From the NCBI GenBank assembly GCA_024529925.1, contig JAFEUB010000810.1, positions 62,001 through 126,000 of the forward strand: 64,000 nt of DNA, written 5' to 3'. Numbering within the stretch: position 1 is the stretch's first letter; the number at the start of each line of letters is the position of its first letter. This document shows positions 26,261 to 39,502 of this stretch, one piece after another. The DNA is from Ophthalmolycus amberensis (lineage: Eukaryota > Chordata > Actinopteri > Perciformes > Zoarcidae). The notes under the pieces are model-generated. The model worked only from the letters and a program-made list of their open reading frames with translations. It made no database searches and was not told where the DNA came from. Position numbers and translations under genes: made by a program.

Positions 26261-29200
26261 GGACATCGAAACAACACCGATTGTTTCATCCGTTTTCTAA
26301 AGCATGTGCGCCAGTCCATTACTCCACTCCTGTGCTTAAATCGTGAATGATTATTTTATGCTACTTCACCATTCCACATTCCAAAAGGGATTCGACTTTT
26401 TTTTTGAAAGATTTTCATGAAATCGTAAAATGTAACAATAATCTTTCAAACTTGTAATAGTCTTCTTTCCACTAATCTTCAGGTGTTTGCGCACACAAGA
26501 TTAATTTATTTGTAGCTCATGTGTTGAAGAGTGAGCAATATTTGTTAAGCTAAACTAAACAGATCTGTTGAAAGGTAATCCTTAGAGTGAATATGCCGCT
26601 GTTGTCTTTGATGGTGTGAAATAATCAAATATAACAGCAAGATATATATACACACATAAACGCACACACACTTTGATCGGATCAAGTTAAAAGCACAGTA
26701 GCCTACTCACACTCAAAGTCGTGCTCCAGCTTGTCTCAACAATTGTTGTAGATGTGCAGATAAAACTGACTCTGTAGTTCTGGTTTAGTCATGCAAAACT
26801 CATCCTACTCAATTGCAGCTGTGAATGTGTTTTGCAGTTTGCAGAAACCTTTGGAGCACTAAATATTTTTTACAGAGCTCATGTGACATGCGTTGTATTG
26901 CAATGTTAACACAACCACTCCTGATAGAATATTGACAATGTAAATAATCAAATGAGGCTCCAACTTCTACTGATTACATGTGATCTGCTCTCTGACTAAA
27001 CATTTTAAAAAGCAATGTGCACACTTGCAGGATAGACGGGAGACACAGTAACAATGGACAAATGAAAAGATTAGCTTTACTGCAATCAGTACAACACTTG
27101 ACAAATAAATGACATCCAGCACTGCATAATGTTGCATAGCACCAGTGTTTGCAGCCACAGTCAATTGCAGAAAACACTGAATCCAGTTCTTTGGCAACTA
27201 AATGCATGTACAGACCTTACAAAAGGCCCAGTAAACTTCAACAGCATCCTGAACTTCAGCATTGTTTTGAAACATTCTCTCTTTCCAGCTCAAGCGTCAA
27301 GGTAACGAGAAGGAACTTGATTGGCATTTCATATTGCACTTCACAGAATCTCTGCCCGTTCAGAGGATTTTGCAGTGGATGGTTTGATCTCGAAGTCTGT
27401 ATCAGACGTGTGAGGTCATCTTTTCAGCATCCTCCTCCCTGATCCGTGTCCTCTGGAGGTGGAACAGCTGTCAGCTGATCAGTACAACATCGTCACTTTC
27501 TGGAACTCTGCAACAACATGATCCAAAAAGAATTGTGATACACCCAATGTCTCATCAACATCACCAAATAATGCACATGCTTTCTACTTCAGGTCATTAA
27601 TAACGGTTCTTATGACAAAAAACAACAACGGTGTTGTGATATTTGCTTAAGCTGCACATCATTGACCTATATTGTAAAACATTTAAGTCGCGTTTCTTTG
27701 AGATGTTGCATCCAATAAGTCTCAAAAGGTCACAGGAAGTTAGATTTACAGCCTCACAGCTGCTTGTTCAGACCAAGGATACATTTACTCTGTATTTAAA
27801 CTGTTGAGATAATCTCCTACACAGATCATCATAGTTGATTCATGATTCACACCATCTTTATTATCTGGGCTTCCACCTGCACACAGGTTTGGCCATAACA
27901 CAGACAGCTAAGGGATGCAGGAGGAGGTTTGGTTTCTGGTGATTGTACCCAGTCGGAGAATAAATCCCCCAAAACAAGCACACTGAAAACAACAACCTTA
28001 CCACCATTTCTTGTGTTTGGCTGTTTGCGCGCAAGAGAAACAGCTGAATATGTTCCCGTTTCGTCAAATCTGTCAACGATTAGACTTTTTTTTCCCCTTT
28101 CTCTTTATGATCTGCCACGAGCAGCACATTTTACTGCCGAGTTTGCAGACCAAGTCTCATTCCACAAACTGCTGCAGCCATTTTGAGGATGTGAATGAAT
28201 TTCACCGAGAGCAATGAAGATGCGTCTAATCCACAGAAATAAAATGGGAGTAGAACAAACATTGCCATTCAAAGCACCTATTTTTTTCATGATAGACTGA
28301 TTTAAAAGAACCTAAAATCCTGCTGCCCTTCGTCGGGACTTACTCATCATAGTTAGTAAAGAAATAACAAAAGAACTACGTGCAACAACTTGCACTCAAG
28401 TGCAGCTCAGCACATTCCTTGAACCGACACAGATGGCAACACTGTCTGTGTGCAGGTTTCATCATCCTGATCTCCTGTGTGTCCTCCGGCACAGTCTCCA
28501 TGTAGCCCATATAGAGCCCGAGCGTCATCGTCTGTCCACCCCAGTATTTGGCAGTTGAGACGGGAACGTCTCTTCATGACAATAGTGACCAACAAATTAC
28601 CCAGCGTCCGATAGGCGGCATTGACCTGCAGCTCATTTCCAATGAGGAGGACGATCTCTAAGTAGCCCCGCATAAAAGGGGGCGATACAGGGGAAGTTTC
28701 TTGCCTTAACGTGGGCAGCTTCTGGCCTGTACAAAAACCTCACACATGAGGCCATGAGTGACACTGAGCAGTGCGGGTTGCAAAATCAAAAAGGCAAGCA
28801 GATCAGAAGAAAATACACCGAGAACCAGCATATGCCAGGAAGAGGTGATCCCTAATCCGGGTGTACGCGGATACTCCTGCCTCCTCAAAGAAGCTGCCAA
28901 GTCTAACTTGCAAAACCGACTCGCTTCAGTGCACAGCTTAGCACTTCCTTCATTAAATATCAAACAGACTCTTTGGCTAAGCTGCTGTACACACATACAG
29001 TATATGAACTACAGCGGATACAATGAAGTCATTCATCAAGTATATATTTGTGTCATTGTACCAATCTGAAGAGCTATAGTATATGGTTACAACCTTTCCT
29101 ATAACCGTCCAGTCATTCTCAACGACAAGACTCTTGAGTCACGACACATTATTTCAACTGTCAAAGTGGATGTATTGGTTCCAAATAAGTTTTAAATCCA

Positions 29201-30461
29201 AAAAAAAAAAAAAAACAGCCACTTTGCTTTCCAAACAAGACAACTTACCGCAGTAGAAGACAACCGTATAGGAAGAGGCTAATTGCATGCAGATGAAATT
29301 TCATCCAGTAAGACATTAGCATGTTAGCTGAGAACGCTGATCTAATTTTTGTGAGCAGAGAGAGATGAATACGCTCATAAAAATGAAATTTGGTCAAATG
29401 ACTGCAATTACAGAATGTGTGTAACTTGACAAGAGCTCTCCTAATGACAACAAGTCAGCCAACTCTGGCAGTTTTACGCTCAACTCCACAGAGAAGATGC
29501 ACATTCATTTGGCAGGGTAGCATTACGTTTCCACTATCACAGATTACATAATGGCTCTGTAACTGAAACTAAACTTCCTTTAAACACTCAGACAATCAGA
29601 GCAGGGACGCCAGACAGCTCGGTGACAGACAGCGGAGCATGCAGGAAAGATTGCATAGTCAAGAGTGTTAATGTCTGATGAAATAATAATGATAGCAGAG
29701 CCCTGAGAGGACAACTGATAGTATTTCTTACAGTATGCAAGTAATAGTAGGAAAACTTGCAGAAAAAAATTGTTTGATGGCAAACACTGAACATTTAGCT
29801 GCAATACAAATGACTACAGTAGTTTCTTTTTGCATTCAGTCAAAATGGACTGGTGCTTTTTAAGTAGGACGGTGACGGCTAAAGAAACCAAACCTGGTAT
29901 CAGTTTACAATTAAGCCTTTCCCAGATCCAAAGTAGGGAATTGAGTAATCTATTAAAAAGTTGTAAAACATTTTCCCAAATCTATATAAATGCAGAACCA
30001 AAAGCCAGACACCGCAATCCAGTATCGTGCAGCTTTTGGTTGAGCTTCGTGACCATTCAGCTCGGTAGAGACCGTTAAAGAGGAAGCACTGCTTTTCAAC
30101 AAGCACCTGGTTGTGTGTAAATTCTACACCGCAGTAACAAAACGGACATGGTGAAATAAAACGTGACAACTCGATATCCAGACATCCTCCGTTTACAAAA
30201 GGAGTAAACAAAGTGAAGAAGAAAGGACAGGGAGACATCCTTCTACAAAATAAAACACGCACACAAAGAGTCATTGTATCGTGTAAATTGTAGTTAAACT
30301 TGCACCACATATCAAATAACTATTTCCAAACTATCAAGCGTGCTTTAACAAAACCAGCTTTTCCAGCTGAGTTGACTGCGTGTTGACCGTGGCCTGTTTA
30401 TCTGGGAGGCAACACAGCAAGTTGGGAGGGATGGCTGAAAGGGAGTGGAAGAGGGTGGAGT

Positions 30462-30491
<30 letters not shown>
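30462..30491. repeat. Homopolymer G30 tract
   Basis: Thirty consecutive Gs on the plus strand, preceded by GGGAGG-type runs from about 30421. Such a tract can form G-quadruplexes and is prone to length change and sequencing error. Confidence 0.9.
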
Positions 30492-30492
<1 letters not shown>

Positions 30493-30852
30493 GTTCTTCC
30501 CAGTGCAAAGCCTCAGTTTCTCTGTAATCAGCCCATCATTGGGTGTGTCTGCATAGCTCCCACCACTAATTTGGTTGCTCTCAGACCACGTAAGACAGAG
30601 CCAAACCACAGCGTGGAGGAAACTCCAGTCTGCTGCCTGCTGATGATAGAGATTAGCTCATAGAAAAGGAATGAGCAGAAAACAGGGACGTATAGACAAA
30701 TACGATGTCTTGCTGTAGCAACAGGTTGTAAGTAAGCTACTCAGAAATGTTTTTGTACGTGTAATGTTTGAGAGCGAGTCATTTAAAGTTACAAGGTACT
30801 TTAAACTAGTTGTGAATCAGTCTCAATTTAATACCGATGCCTCTATGTGACC

Positions 30853-31065
30853 GACACAAACGAACCCGTCCATCAGTGAGAAGATCGGCGATTTCTATAC
30901 AGTTACTCAGATTCCAGCGAGGCGACCAAGTGGTCCCAGGTCCCCGCTGGGATCCAACACTGACACCACACTGCTGGAGATCCAGGCCGAATTGCTGGGC
31001 CTGCTGTAGGGAAGGGAGGCCCAGGAGACCCAGAACCAGGTCCACAGGGACCGACAACACAAAAT
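30853..31065 (+). pseudogene. Coding-like relic of unknown origin
   Basis: In one plus-strand frame this stretch reads ISEKIGDFYTVTQIPARRP, then GSNTDTTLLEIQAELLGLL, then a TAG, then GREAQETQNQVHRDRQH. The single stop divides an otherwise continuous, coiled-coil-like sequence, as expected of a decayed gene fragment or transposon accessory protein. The family is not recognised; the style is somewhat like the C-terminal part of Myb/SANT proteins of Harbinger elements, which is a guess. Confidence 0.3.
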
Positions 31066-31415
31066 TAAAGTTCCTTGTAGTTGCTTTAAAAGGGTATTAA
31101 ATAGATATTTTTTCGGGTTTGCATCTCTACATTGTTGACTACTCTAAACAAAACAATTGATCGATAATGAAAACTGTCATTAGTTGCAGCCCTACATCTT
31201 TCCCAGTAAAATCGAATAATGAAAAGGATGGTTGAATTTCAAAGTTCCCGCATTATTATTATTGATGTAAGCGCAGTTTTTAAACTATGATATTGCTCAC
31301 GTTTCTGTGATGAGAAGTCATGTTTGTACAGAAGTAGCTTCCAGGTGTGAATGCAGCAGGGTGTGCGATTAAAGATGAATTATCAAAGCACCATAACACG
31401 GCTGTAAACACCATC

Positions 31416-34400
31416 CTACCGTCGGCAGCAGCACAACACAGAGTATCTGATGTGAACGTCTGTCTGACTGCTCTCCTCTGCAACAGGAAAATCTTTGTGC
31501 TCTCTGACGAACTTCTGCAGGTCCGTCAGCGGGAATCCGTCTTTTTGGAACCGCTGTTGGTGAAAACACATAGAAATGCAAACAAATAAAACGTCTTCAA
31601 AACTGCATAGCAGCACAGATTCAAACATTTTAGCACTTTGTTACCTCTACTTTTGTCACATGGGAGGGTTTCGACTTTTGTCTTGTAAATAATCAAATCA
31701 ACTAATAGTTCTGAGTAGAGTACTGTGAAATATTTCTCATGGATTTCTTGTTACTGACCTCCCTTTCACAGCCTAAGAAGATATGAAGTTGAATCTATGA
31801 AATGCCACAGCTTTCACCTCACTAGAACCAAACCAAAGCAGAAGTACCTTGATGGTCTCATAGGAGTCTGTGATGAGGGCGATGAAGAGCGACAGCACCA
31901 TGTAGATGAACAGGGAGATGAAGGAGTAGAGGTAGGCCCGGCTGAAGAGCCACACCAAAGTGTTTTTGTCCTTCAGCTGGGCGAAGGTGATGAACATGTC
32001 GTCGCCGTTCAACAGGGAGAACAGGCACTCCGCTACACGACTCAGGCCCTCAAACTAGGGAGATGGAAGATGGGACGTTGGATTGGATCAAAGTTGTATA
32101 TGCCATTAACAGTGAACACAAAGGCAGTGAATCAAGATAAAAGAGGAATTTTGCCTGTAGTTTTAACATAGGTCGGTTTTTTTAAAGAACCACAAAAATG
32201 GAGAATGAGGTGCAGAAGGCCAACAGAATCATGATGCTTGATAGAGGTGGAACGACAAAGATGGAAAGACAAGCGAAGAGACAGATGGTTCAAAAAAAAA
32301 AAAAATGAAAAAAAAAAGTTCCATCCAGAATGTGATAGTATCTAAATACAACATCCTGATCCCACTGCGACGGTGACGTGGAGACGTGTGGGATTGCAAG
32401 TACAAGAACAGACTGTTTATTCCTTCAGTAAATACCAGGGGATCCTGGTCCGGCTGACAGCACACAACGGGGGACACTCTCCCCCCCCCCCCCCGCCCCG
32501 CCCCACCACCGCAATGTAAATATTGAAATCAAGTCTCAGTTGACTGCAACATTGGACTAACAAGGAACTGAAAGCCGTTTACCTCAACTGTATCCATAGC
32601 AGCACTGGAAGTCAAGTCACTTTCACTTCCACTGTAAACTGCAATTAATGCGAGTGTGACGTTTTACCCAATAACTTTGCTTATGGGTTGGTCGTTAAAG
32701 CATACGTGCATTTACAATACAATCAGTGCCATTTACAAATTAAAAGCTGTAAAAAAAATGATTTTTTTAAAGCATTAAAAAGGATTTAACTCTAGAGCTA
32801 TAGTCCATTGGTCAAAACTCATGTGGTCCTTAAGTAAACTGACCTGACAAACACTTAAAAATCAGTCAACAACTTATTTACAGTAGTAACTCTTCAGTTT
32901 TAAGATCATCAACAAATTTCCATTTGGTAAGTGAGACATCGCTGAGCCCGGGTCGGCTGATCTCAGCCTATCTCACATCCGTCTGTCCTACAGCACGAGC
33001 ACTGCCTTGTTTAGACGCCCACTGCTGCTCGGACTTCCGTAAATAATTTATCTTAATGGGCGAGGAGAGCTAAACACACACATTTTCCCAGATGGCACTT
33101 GCTGTCCAAGGATCTCCCAGTTAAAGTGATAGTTTGATTTGAGTTGAAGCTATAAGTCTACCCTGTCCAAATGTCCCCTGATTGCAGTTAAAATATCTGA
33201 TGAGTAAAGAGCATACAAAAACAATCCGTTTCTTACTTTCTTTAAAAGTGCATCAAATTTGATCAATTTGAGGCAGTTTAAACACCGGAATATTTTGCGG
33301 TGACTTAAGGGGTTTTAAAATGCAAATCACGACACACCCCAGAGTCTGCAGAGGACCTTAGTCGCATGTCATCCCCCTTTGCTCCCCCCTTATTTTCTAT
33401 CCCCGATACACTGTCTGATAAAAGGAGAAATAAAAATCGTTCAAAAATACTTGTGATCAAAAATGTGTTTTTGTCTATTGGAAATAAGGCTGTGAGTATG
33501 TGTAGAAATGTGAAAAGTGTCCCGGTGAGGACAGAACGCTGGTCTGATTGAAGCTGGGGGTTTCATGGACTGGACATATACTGACATCTAGTGGTTGTAT
33601 AAAAAAGGATGTTTTGTTGCACAAGGAAGCCATTTTAGCAGTTTCCTAAATTTGCAGGACATAATGTTGACACAGCAATTCAAAAGCTAAATACCATAAC
33701 CATGGGAGCAAGTCTAATAAGTTGCAGTTTGTAAAACAATAAAAAAACATGAATCAGAAAATAATCACCTGTATAATTTCTTTTAAAAAAGGGTAAACAT
33801 GGTAGACAACACACATGTTCATTAAGAGTGACGTACATTATTTGACATTTTCATGATTTAGAAATTATTTCGAACAGAGTATAAATCGGCACACTTAAAT
33901 AAATAAAAGATCTGCGCAATTACCCTGATTTCTCACTGAAGTCATTCCACATAGATTGTGTTCAATCACAAAATGCAGTTTCAGCCAATTTAATGATGCG
34001 CACACGTGCATGTTTGGGAACTCAACCTTTTTCTTTTGACCTCAGCAGTTCTGCAGGAAGGGACGAAGTCACGGAAAGCCTTAATAGTTCCCCTAATTCC
34101 CCACAACTCTGACAGTGATAGCCAGTGCAGATTGTCACGCCATAAACTCACTTCTCTAATATCTGGCCCTCAGGCCTCCACATCCTCTGCTCTCCTCAAA
34201 CCAGTTAAGAGGGTTACCTTCTCATGGTATGGCCCCAGTACGATCCAGCCGCAGAAGGTGTAGCCGAGGTAGATCATGCCGGCACAGCAGCAAAAACGCA
34301 GGACCTTGGGGAAGGCTGCTTTCATGGTTAAAATCAACACCTAGACACACAGGAAGTATGGACACATTCGTCATTGTTAAGCCACAACCAAATTGTGAAA

Positions 34401-37400
34401 GAATGTGTGAGGACGTTTGATTAAGGGTGGAGAGGGGTTGAAAAAGGCAACCCACAATGAGAGGAAAAAATAAAAAATAAAAAAACTTTCAGACTCACAT
34501 TGTATTTCTGGAAGTATCCCAGGTACCTGATCACGCTGACCCACACCATTAAAGTAGACGTTCCCAGAAAGATACTGCACACATCATAATTGGTCAGACT
34601 CTACAGGAGAGGGGGAAAAAAAAATCCCAAGCCTTACTTGGAAATCAGGCCTCAGTGAAGTCCTGTAAAATGAGTTAATGTTTAGTTCTGAATGTGGCAC
34701 ACTCCGGCCTCTGCTGCACCGACTAAGAGAACACAAAGTCAGGAAATGTTTACGTTAACTTAAAGCTGCATGATTATAAATATGATTTTACTGCAACAGG
34801 CACATTGTCTGTGGTAAACCATATAAAAAGGCTAGACAGTCAGGTTAAAATAAACAAGTCTTTACATTGACAGCATTGAATCTTTTTATTCCAAAGGTCA
34901 GCAGACAGGGAGACACTCGGTTTAAAGACGCAATTGAGAAATACAATTCAGAGGACATAAAATCAAAAAGGTGATGACGACAGGCAGTTAGTTACACATT
35001 ACGATGCTGACTGCTGAAGAAACTTTGTTCTTTGCCTGATCTGATGGCTAACGATGTTTATGACTCAACTATATATACACGTTTACAACTGGGGGAGAAG
35101 TAAACGATGTTTGGCTCTCCTTTTACATTTATTTGACATATGCCGAAGAAGAACATGATTCAGTTTACCTTTGCTTGTATTTCCATCTTCAGTATTGATC
35201 CAATAATGGCCAAGAGGTCGCTGACAATGACCAGCACATACCAGCCATTCAGGAACTCGTTCTGGTCATCCTTACACACTTTACGATTGTAGTTCTCATG
35301 GAAGAATCTGGAGAATCTCTGAAAATACACAAATGCAAATTCAGTCTCTTACAAAAAAAAGGATCTACAACAGAGTATCAGATCAACTGAGAGACAACAT
35401 GATTATAATCATGTTGGAAAATGTCTGCAGATTATGCAAGAATTTATCCACATCCGATAACGGTGGCATTTTAGATATTGCAATAAAAAAAAAAGGGACT
35501 TGTAATTATTGTGACATTTGGCTTAAAAAAAAAGGGGAAGTGATGGGGGCTGAAAAATGTAATTCCCTGTACGATTTTATACAGTGTGAGCAGAGACTGA
35601 GCAGCTGACCTGAAGTAACCGGACAGCCAGTATGATGGAGCGGGTGCACAACACCGCCGATGTGAGGCAAACAACAATGACGAAGCCGTCAAACACCAGT
35701 AGATAGTGTGTGTTCTTCTGAGCTGGAACAGAGACAAAGTGTGTTTGTGTGGGTTTATCTTTTAAGCAACTCCCTCACACTCATTACTGATAACTACCAG
35801 TTTGCAGGAACACGCCTAACCGACAACCAACAGAAAAAGGAATTTATATTTTTTTGGGCCCATATACATATAGTTATACACTTTTAGACCCGTGTTTGCG
35901 AGTTACATTTTACATAAATAATCATGAATCAAAATTGGTTTAATTGATTGTAACCAAACTGCCAGGTCTTGGGATATTTTGACACTCAGCGATTAGCGTC
36001 TCGTAATTTGCTGCATACTCAGAAAGTCACCTTCCCTGGGGGTACAATGGTTGAGGGTTTGAATCCTCAGGTGGCCAAGTCCTGCTCTCACACAATGTTA
36101 ACATACGTAGTATGTTTTAAAGTGCTCATTGAGGTCAATCTACTTGGACCACGATCATTTCTACTCGCAGCTATATATATATTTTTTTTTCTTGTTTCCT
36201 ATTCTTTTTTATTTCTTCATTATGTTAGACCACTACACCTTACCCGTCCCAGATATCTTCCAGTCTTGACATGCACAGCTCTGAGCGTCTATGTCCAGGA
36301 ATATTTTCACCTTTCCACTGTGACACTGGTTGTCAAATGTTATCTAGGGGACAAGGCCGAAGGAAAAAAAGATTAGTAAAATGATGAGGAAAGTAGTCGT
36401 CTTTTTTCAGTCAAATGCTGTGTAGGAAATGCATTGCAACAATAGTATTTATTTTATACTTTTTTTTTTTTATAAATCAGTGGTGTATATGTTTAACGCA
36501 CAAAACTTTAACAATTTTAAATTGTTTTTTTGAAGTTGGCCACTCTACACCTCTCAATGATGAAAAGTATCAAATTGTTAACCTGGATTTCATAAGGACA
36601 GAAAACATGGCTGAACCATACCGTGATATAGAACGAGTAGCAGTCAGGTAACTCCCGGGAACGCACAGTCTGTAGGTTTATGCCTTTCAGCTGAAACGTT
36701 ATTTTCATGTCAACAAGCCTGAAAGCAAAATGGAGGATTTTAATGTACGGCAGAGCAAACTAAATGATGTGCGCTAGTCGCATCCACATACAGCGCATTG
36801 ATGGGAGCATGTTTACCTGTAAAAGTCCAGATCAAAAAAGGATGCGTTCTGGGTTTTCCATTGGTTTGCAGTCTTTGGATCATGTGACATACAAACTGAG
36901 AGAGAGGCGATGAACAGGGTAAGACAATGAGCACCAGGTCTGAGATCTTCTATTGCCCCAAAGGCCCTTGTATGTTGTCTCTCATAATAATGATGATTTA
37001 GTAATTCCAGTTCGACCATAACGAGGAACTTTCAACAAGTAACGTGAACTCATTCTTGAACGCATTTGGTATCTGGAATTGTTTTGGCCGTTTTATACAT
37101 GCAATGAGAAGTGTAAACACTGGTATTGGATCGGTACCGGACGATTCCCAAAGTCCAGGTATCCCTACCGTTATCAGGGCTGAAAAATCTGTTTGGTGCA
37201 TCCCTAACTGTGACATCTAACATGACAGGTGTACTCTAAAGCAAGGGGGAATATTGACAACCGAACAACAACAAAGTTTGTAAATGTTCCCTCTCACCCG
37301 TCTCCAGCTGGGCATCGATATCATACGCCTCATCCGAGGGATCCACGCTGCCTCTCTTGTAATATTCTTTACAGATGATGAGAGGCAGCAGATTGTCGTC

Positions 37401-38883
37401 TCCATCCTCACCGTAACTCAGGGGACTCACAGAGATCCGGCCCAACTGGCTGTACTATAAATGTCAAACGCCTCAGGTAAAATCAAAACATGTAAACATG
37501 GTGATTTATATTATGTTGAAAAGAAGCTGCAAACTGCCGCATCACAGGAAGCCTGATCAAATATTAGGTAGAACGTAGCAGTTCCCATAGTAGCCCGTTT
37601 CACAGGAAAATAGTTTAAAACCACATTGATTTGGATTGAGTGTAGGTGTGTACGGTGAGGCGGTTGAACATGCCTGATCCAGGACATAAAACAGACTGTC
37701 ATAGACACTTTGTTGGGTGTAGACAGCAACACAGTAGTCGTCCTCATCCACGCCGCTGTAGTCCTTCAGGAAGAGGTTTTTGAGCGCCATCATGTTCTCC
37801 TCCTTATAAGACACCACCAGCTGGTTGCTGAGGCCGAACAGGATGAGCTACGGAGGAAACAACCGGGGGAAAGGGAGCATTCATGTAGATGCTTAGTGAA
37901 GGCAACTAACTACATTTAACTTATTTCAGCAACAGACACTCAAGTTATGTAGGATCCTGTTTGTTTAAATGTGCCCACACAAATATCAACATTATTTCAT
38001 ACAGATTTTACTACACTACATGCCTTGAAAGAGTGCAGTTACAGCAAGCATTTTCTGGGTGGATCTTCTTTCCTAATCTACATTAATCCGACTCTACATA
38101 CCTGTGTTGTGATCATGACGATCTTCAGAATCTGCACCACAAGTTTCCAGGGTAAGTGTTGTCGGGCCCGGTACTTCTCACACGGGCTCATGAAGTAATA
38201 CTTCAGGTCATCTCTCAGGCTCTCCTCTTTGATAACATCTTGAGTTGACGCAGAGCTGAAAAAGAGAAGTTACAAGACAAAATGTAAGATATTCTCAGAG
38301 CTGGGAGACAAAGAACAAAAACAGTATGAGGGGGGCCAGGATACAGCACTCGGGGTTTTAAAAACAGAAGTGAAAGCAGCAGTTATTTTATTATAATATA
38401 TTTGAGCAATAGTCATCATTCACAGGAAGGACTCAGTGTACCAAGTACACTGGCTGCATTCATGGTGCTGCCTGGGTTTAAGTCCAAGGTTAGTTCAGGG
38501 AGTGCACTTTCAATATTTTCCCAACAGTTTGTCACCCAAAAGCTCTCCCTGACAGAGTGCAAACCTTCTCCTTTTACAGCCAGTTTTATCCCACATTTTA
38601 CAGTTATTTTCAGCTGAATGCGCCGTTTTAAAAACCTGCCTGGTCCTGTCAGGAAGAATTAAATGAATGGTGCTGTTGTAAAAAAAGAATTAAAAAAAAG
38701 TAGGACAACAACATCTAGGTTATGTAAATTAATATAATGTTCAGTTTAGCCTTTATTTCAGAAACATCATTTTTAAACTCAACACTTCGCATGCCCCTAA
38801 CTAGTTTTGAACGACAGTCATTTAAAAAGAACAACTTACCCGTTTGAGTTGCTCCGGTCCAGATACCGAATCAACAATTCCAT
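31416..38883 (-). CDS. mcoln2: Mucolipin-2 (TRPML2 cation channel)
   Basis: Six-helix TRP cation channel of endosomes and lysosomes. The 13 exons, in transcript order, are 38840-38883, 38102-38255, 37674-37847, 37298-37454, 36817-36895, 36622-36718, 36244-36343, 35610-35722, 35169-35318, 34499-34600, 34218-34340, 31848-32054, 31416-31553. They total 1638 nt, 545 residues (human TRPML2 566, TRPML3 553). The cytosolic N-terminus has the basic lipid-contact stretch CEKYRARQHLPWK. A lumenal loop (exons 3-7) carries the ELPDCYSF block. The pore filter NGDDM is at 447-451, within the exon 12 block LFSLLNGDDM. S6 ends in LFIALITDSYETIK. The tail ends VLCCCRR, a likely palmitoylation site. MCOLN2 fits better than MCOLN3 from EESLRDDLKYYFMSPCEKYR, YSGVDEDDY and LKGINLQTVRSRELPDCY. 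Adjacency to lpar3 supports this. Intron 3 has a GC donor. The start is short and assumed from the first in-frame ATG. Confidence 0.95.
32481..32510. repeat. C-rich low-complexity tract
   Basis: Fourteen Cs followed by GCCCC units, in the large mcoln2 intron between exons 11 and 12. Confidence 0.9.
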
Positions 38884-39100
38884 GATCGATTGTCCACGTG
38901 GACGCACCACTTTGAACGGTAGCTGTCCAAAGACGGACAGACACTGAGCAGAGACAAGTCTCTTCAGCTGGGTTATCTGTAACACCACGCACCTTCCAGG
39001 CAGCCAATCAGGAAATGAGTTTCAGCCGACGCAGAGATCTCCAATCTACGGCCCACGGAGCCACCAGCGGTCACCAAGAGCGGCGAAATGCGTCGACGCC
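38884..39100 (-). promoter_or_regulatory. mcoln2: mcoln2 promoter/5' UTR region
   Basis: CpG-containing stretch directly upstream of the mcoln2 start codon, with a CCAAT box (gccaatcagg near 39001-39010). Start site not determinable. Inference from position and composition. Confidence 0.4.
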
Positions 39101-39194
39101 AAAAAAAAAAAAAAGTTAAGATGCTTTATCGCCACTTCTCCAATTATTGTTGAGATACATGAGGATGACTCGAAAGCACACATGTATGTTTTTC

Positions 39195-39333
39195 AAAATG
39201 TTGAAATGTTAAAACTGCACCATCTTTCAGGCCATTGTTTGTCTTTCACTCAAAACTTTATATAAATACATATATACATGTACATACATATACACACGTA
39301 CATATACGTGTATACCGATTTTTTTATATGTAG

Positions 39334-39364
<31 letters not shown>

Positions 39365-39502
39365 TTTATATAGATAGATACATATAGATCTATATATATA
39401 TATATACACACCGGTATATATATATTTTCATATGAAATTTTGAGTCTGAAAGACAATGACCTGAAAGATTTGACTGGTGCAGTTTAAACATTTCAACATC
39501 TT
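39195..39502. repeat. Inverted repeat with AT-microsatellite loop
   Basis: Left arm about 39195-39263 (atgttgaaatgttaaaactg ... tctttcaggccattg ... ctcaaaactttatat) and right arm about 39430-39502 are imperfect reverse complements. They enclose about 165 bp of TA/TACA repeats including an (AT)n run at 39331-39358. It resembles a small MITE or cruciform-forming hairpin, 300 bp upstream of mcoln2. Confidence 0.75.

Larger units (their letters stand above)
26261..31415. other. Intergenic DNA between lpar3 and mcoln2
   Basis: No gene was assembled. The right end adjoins the mcoln2 stop at 31416 and should include that gene's 3' UTR. It contains a G30 tract, a run of As near 29200, a plus-strand coding-like relic at about 30853-31065 and, near 31140-31195, the tail ('cattagttgcagcccta') of the dispersed repeat seen at 25.0 kb. 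A minus-strand frame at 28407-28673 (88 codons) has no recognisable product. Confidence 0.55.

Noticed and set aside
28407..28673. 88-codon minus-strand frame (NAAYRTLGNLLVTIV region)
   Set aside because: Looks weakly protein-like, but I recognise no family, no consistent splice sites flank it, and other frames are equally open.
30334..30609. Poly-proline and poly-glycine frames
   Set aside because: Artefacts of translating the G30 tract on either strand.
36056..36066. tRNA-like B box (GGTTTGAATCC), possible tRNA or tRNA-derived SINE
   Set aside because: No acceptable A box or cloverleaf could be built around it. At most a decayed SINE fragment.
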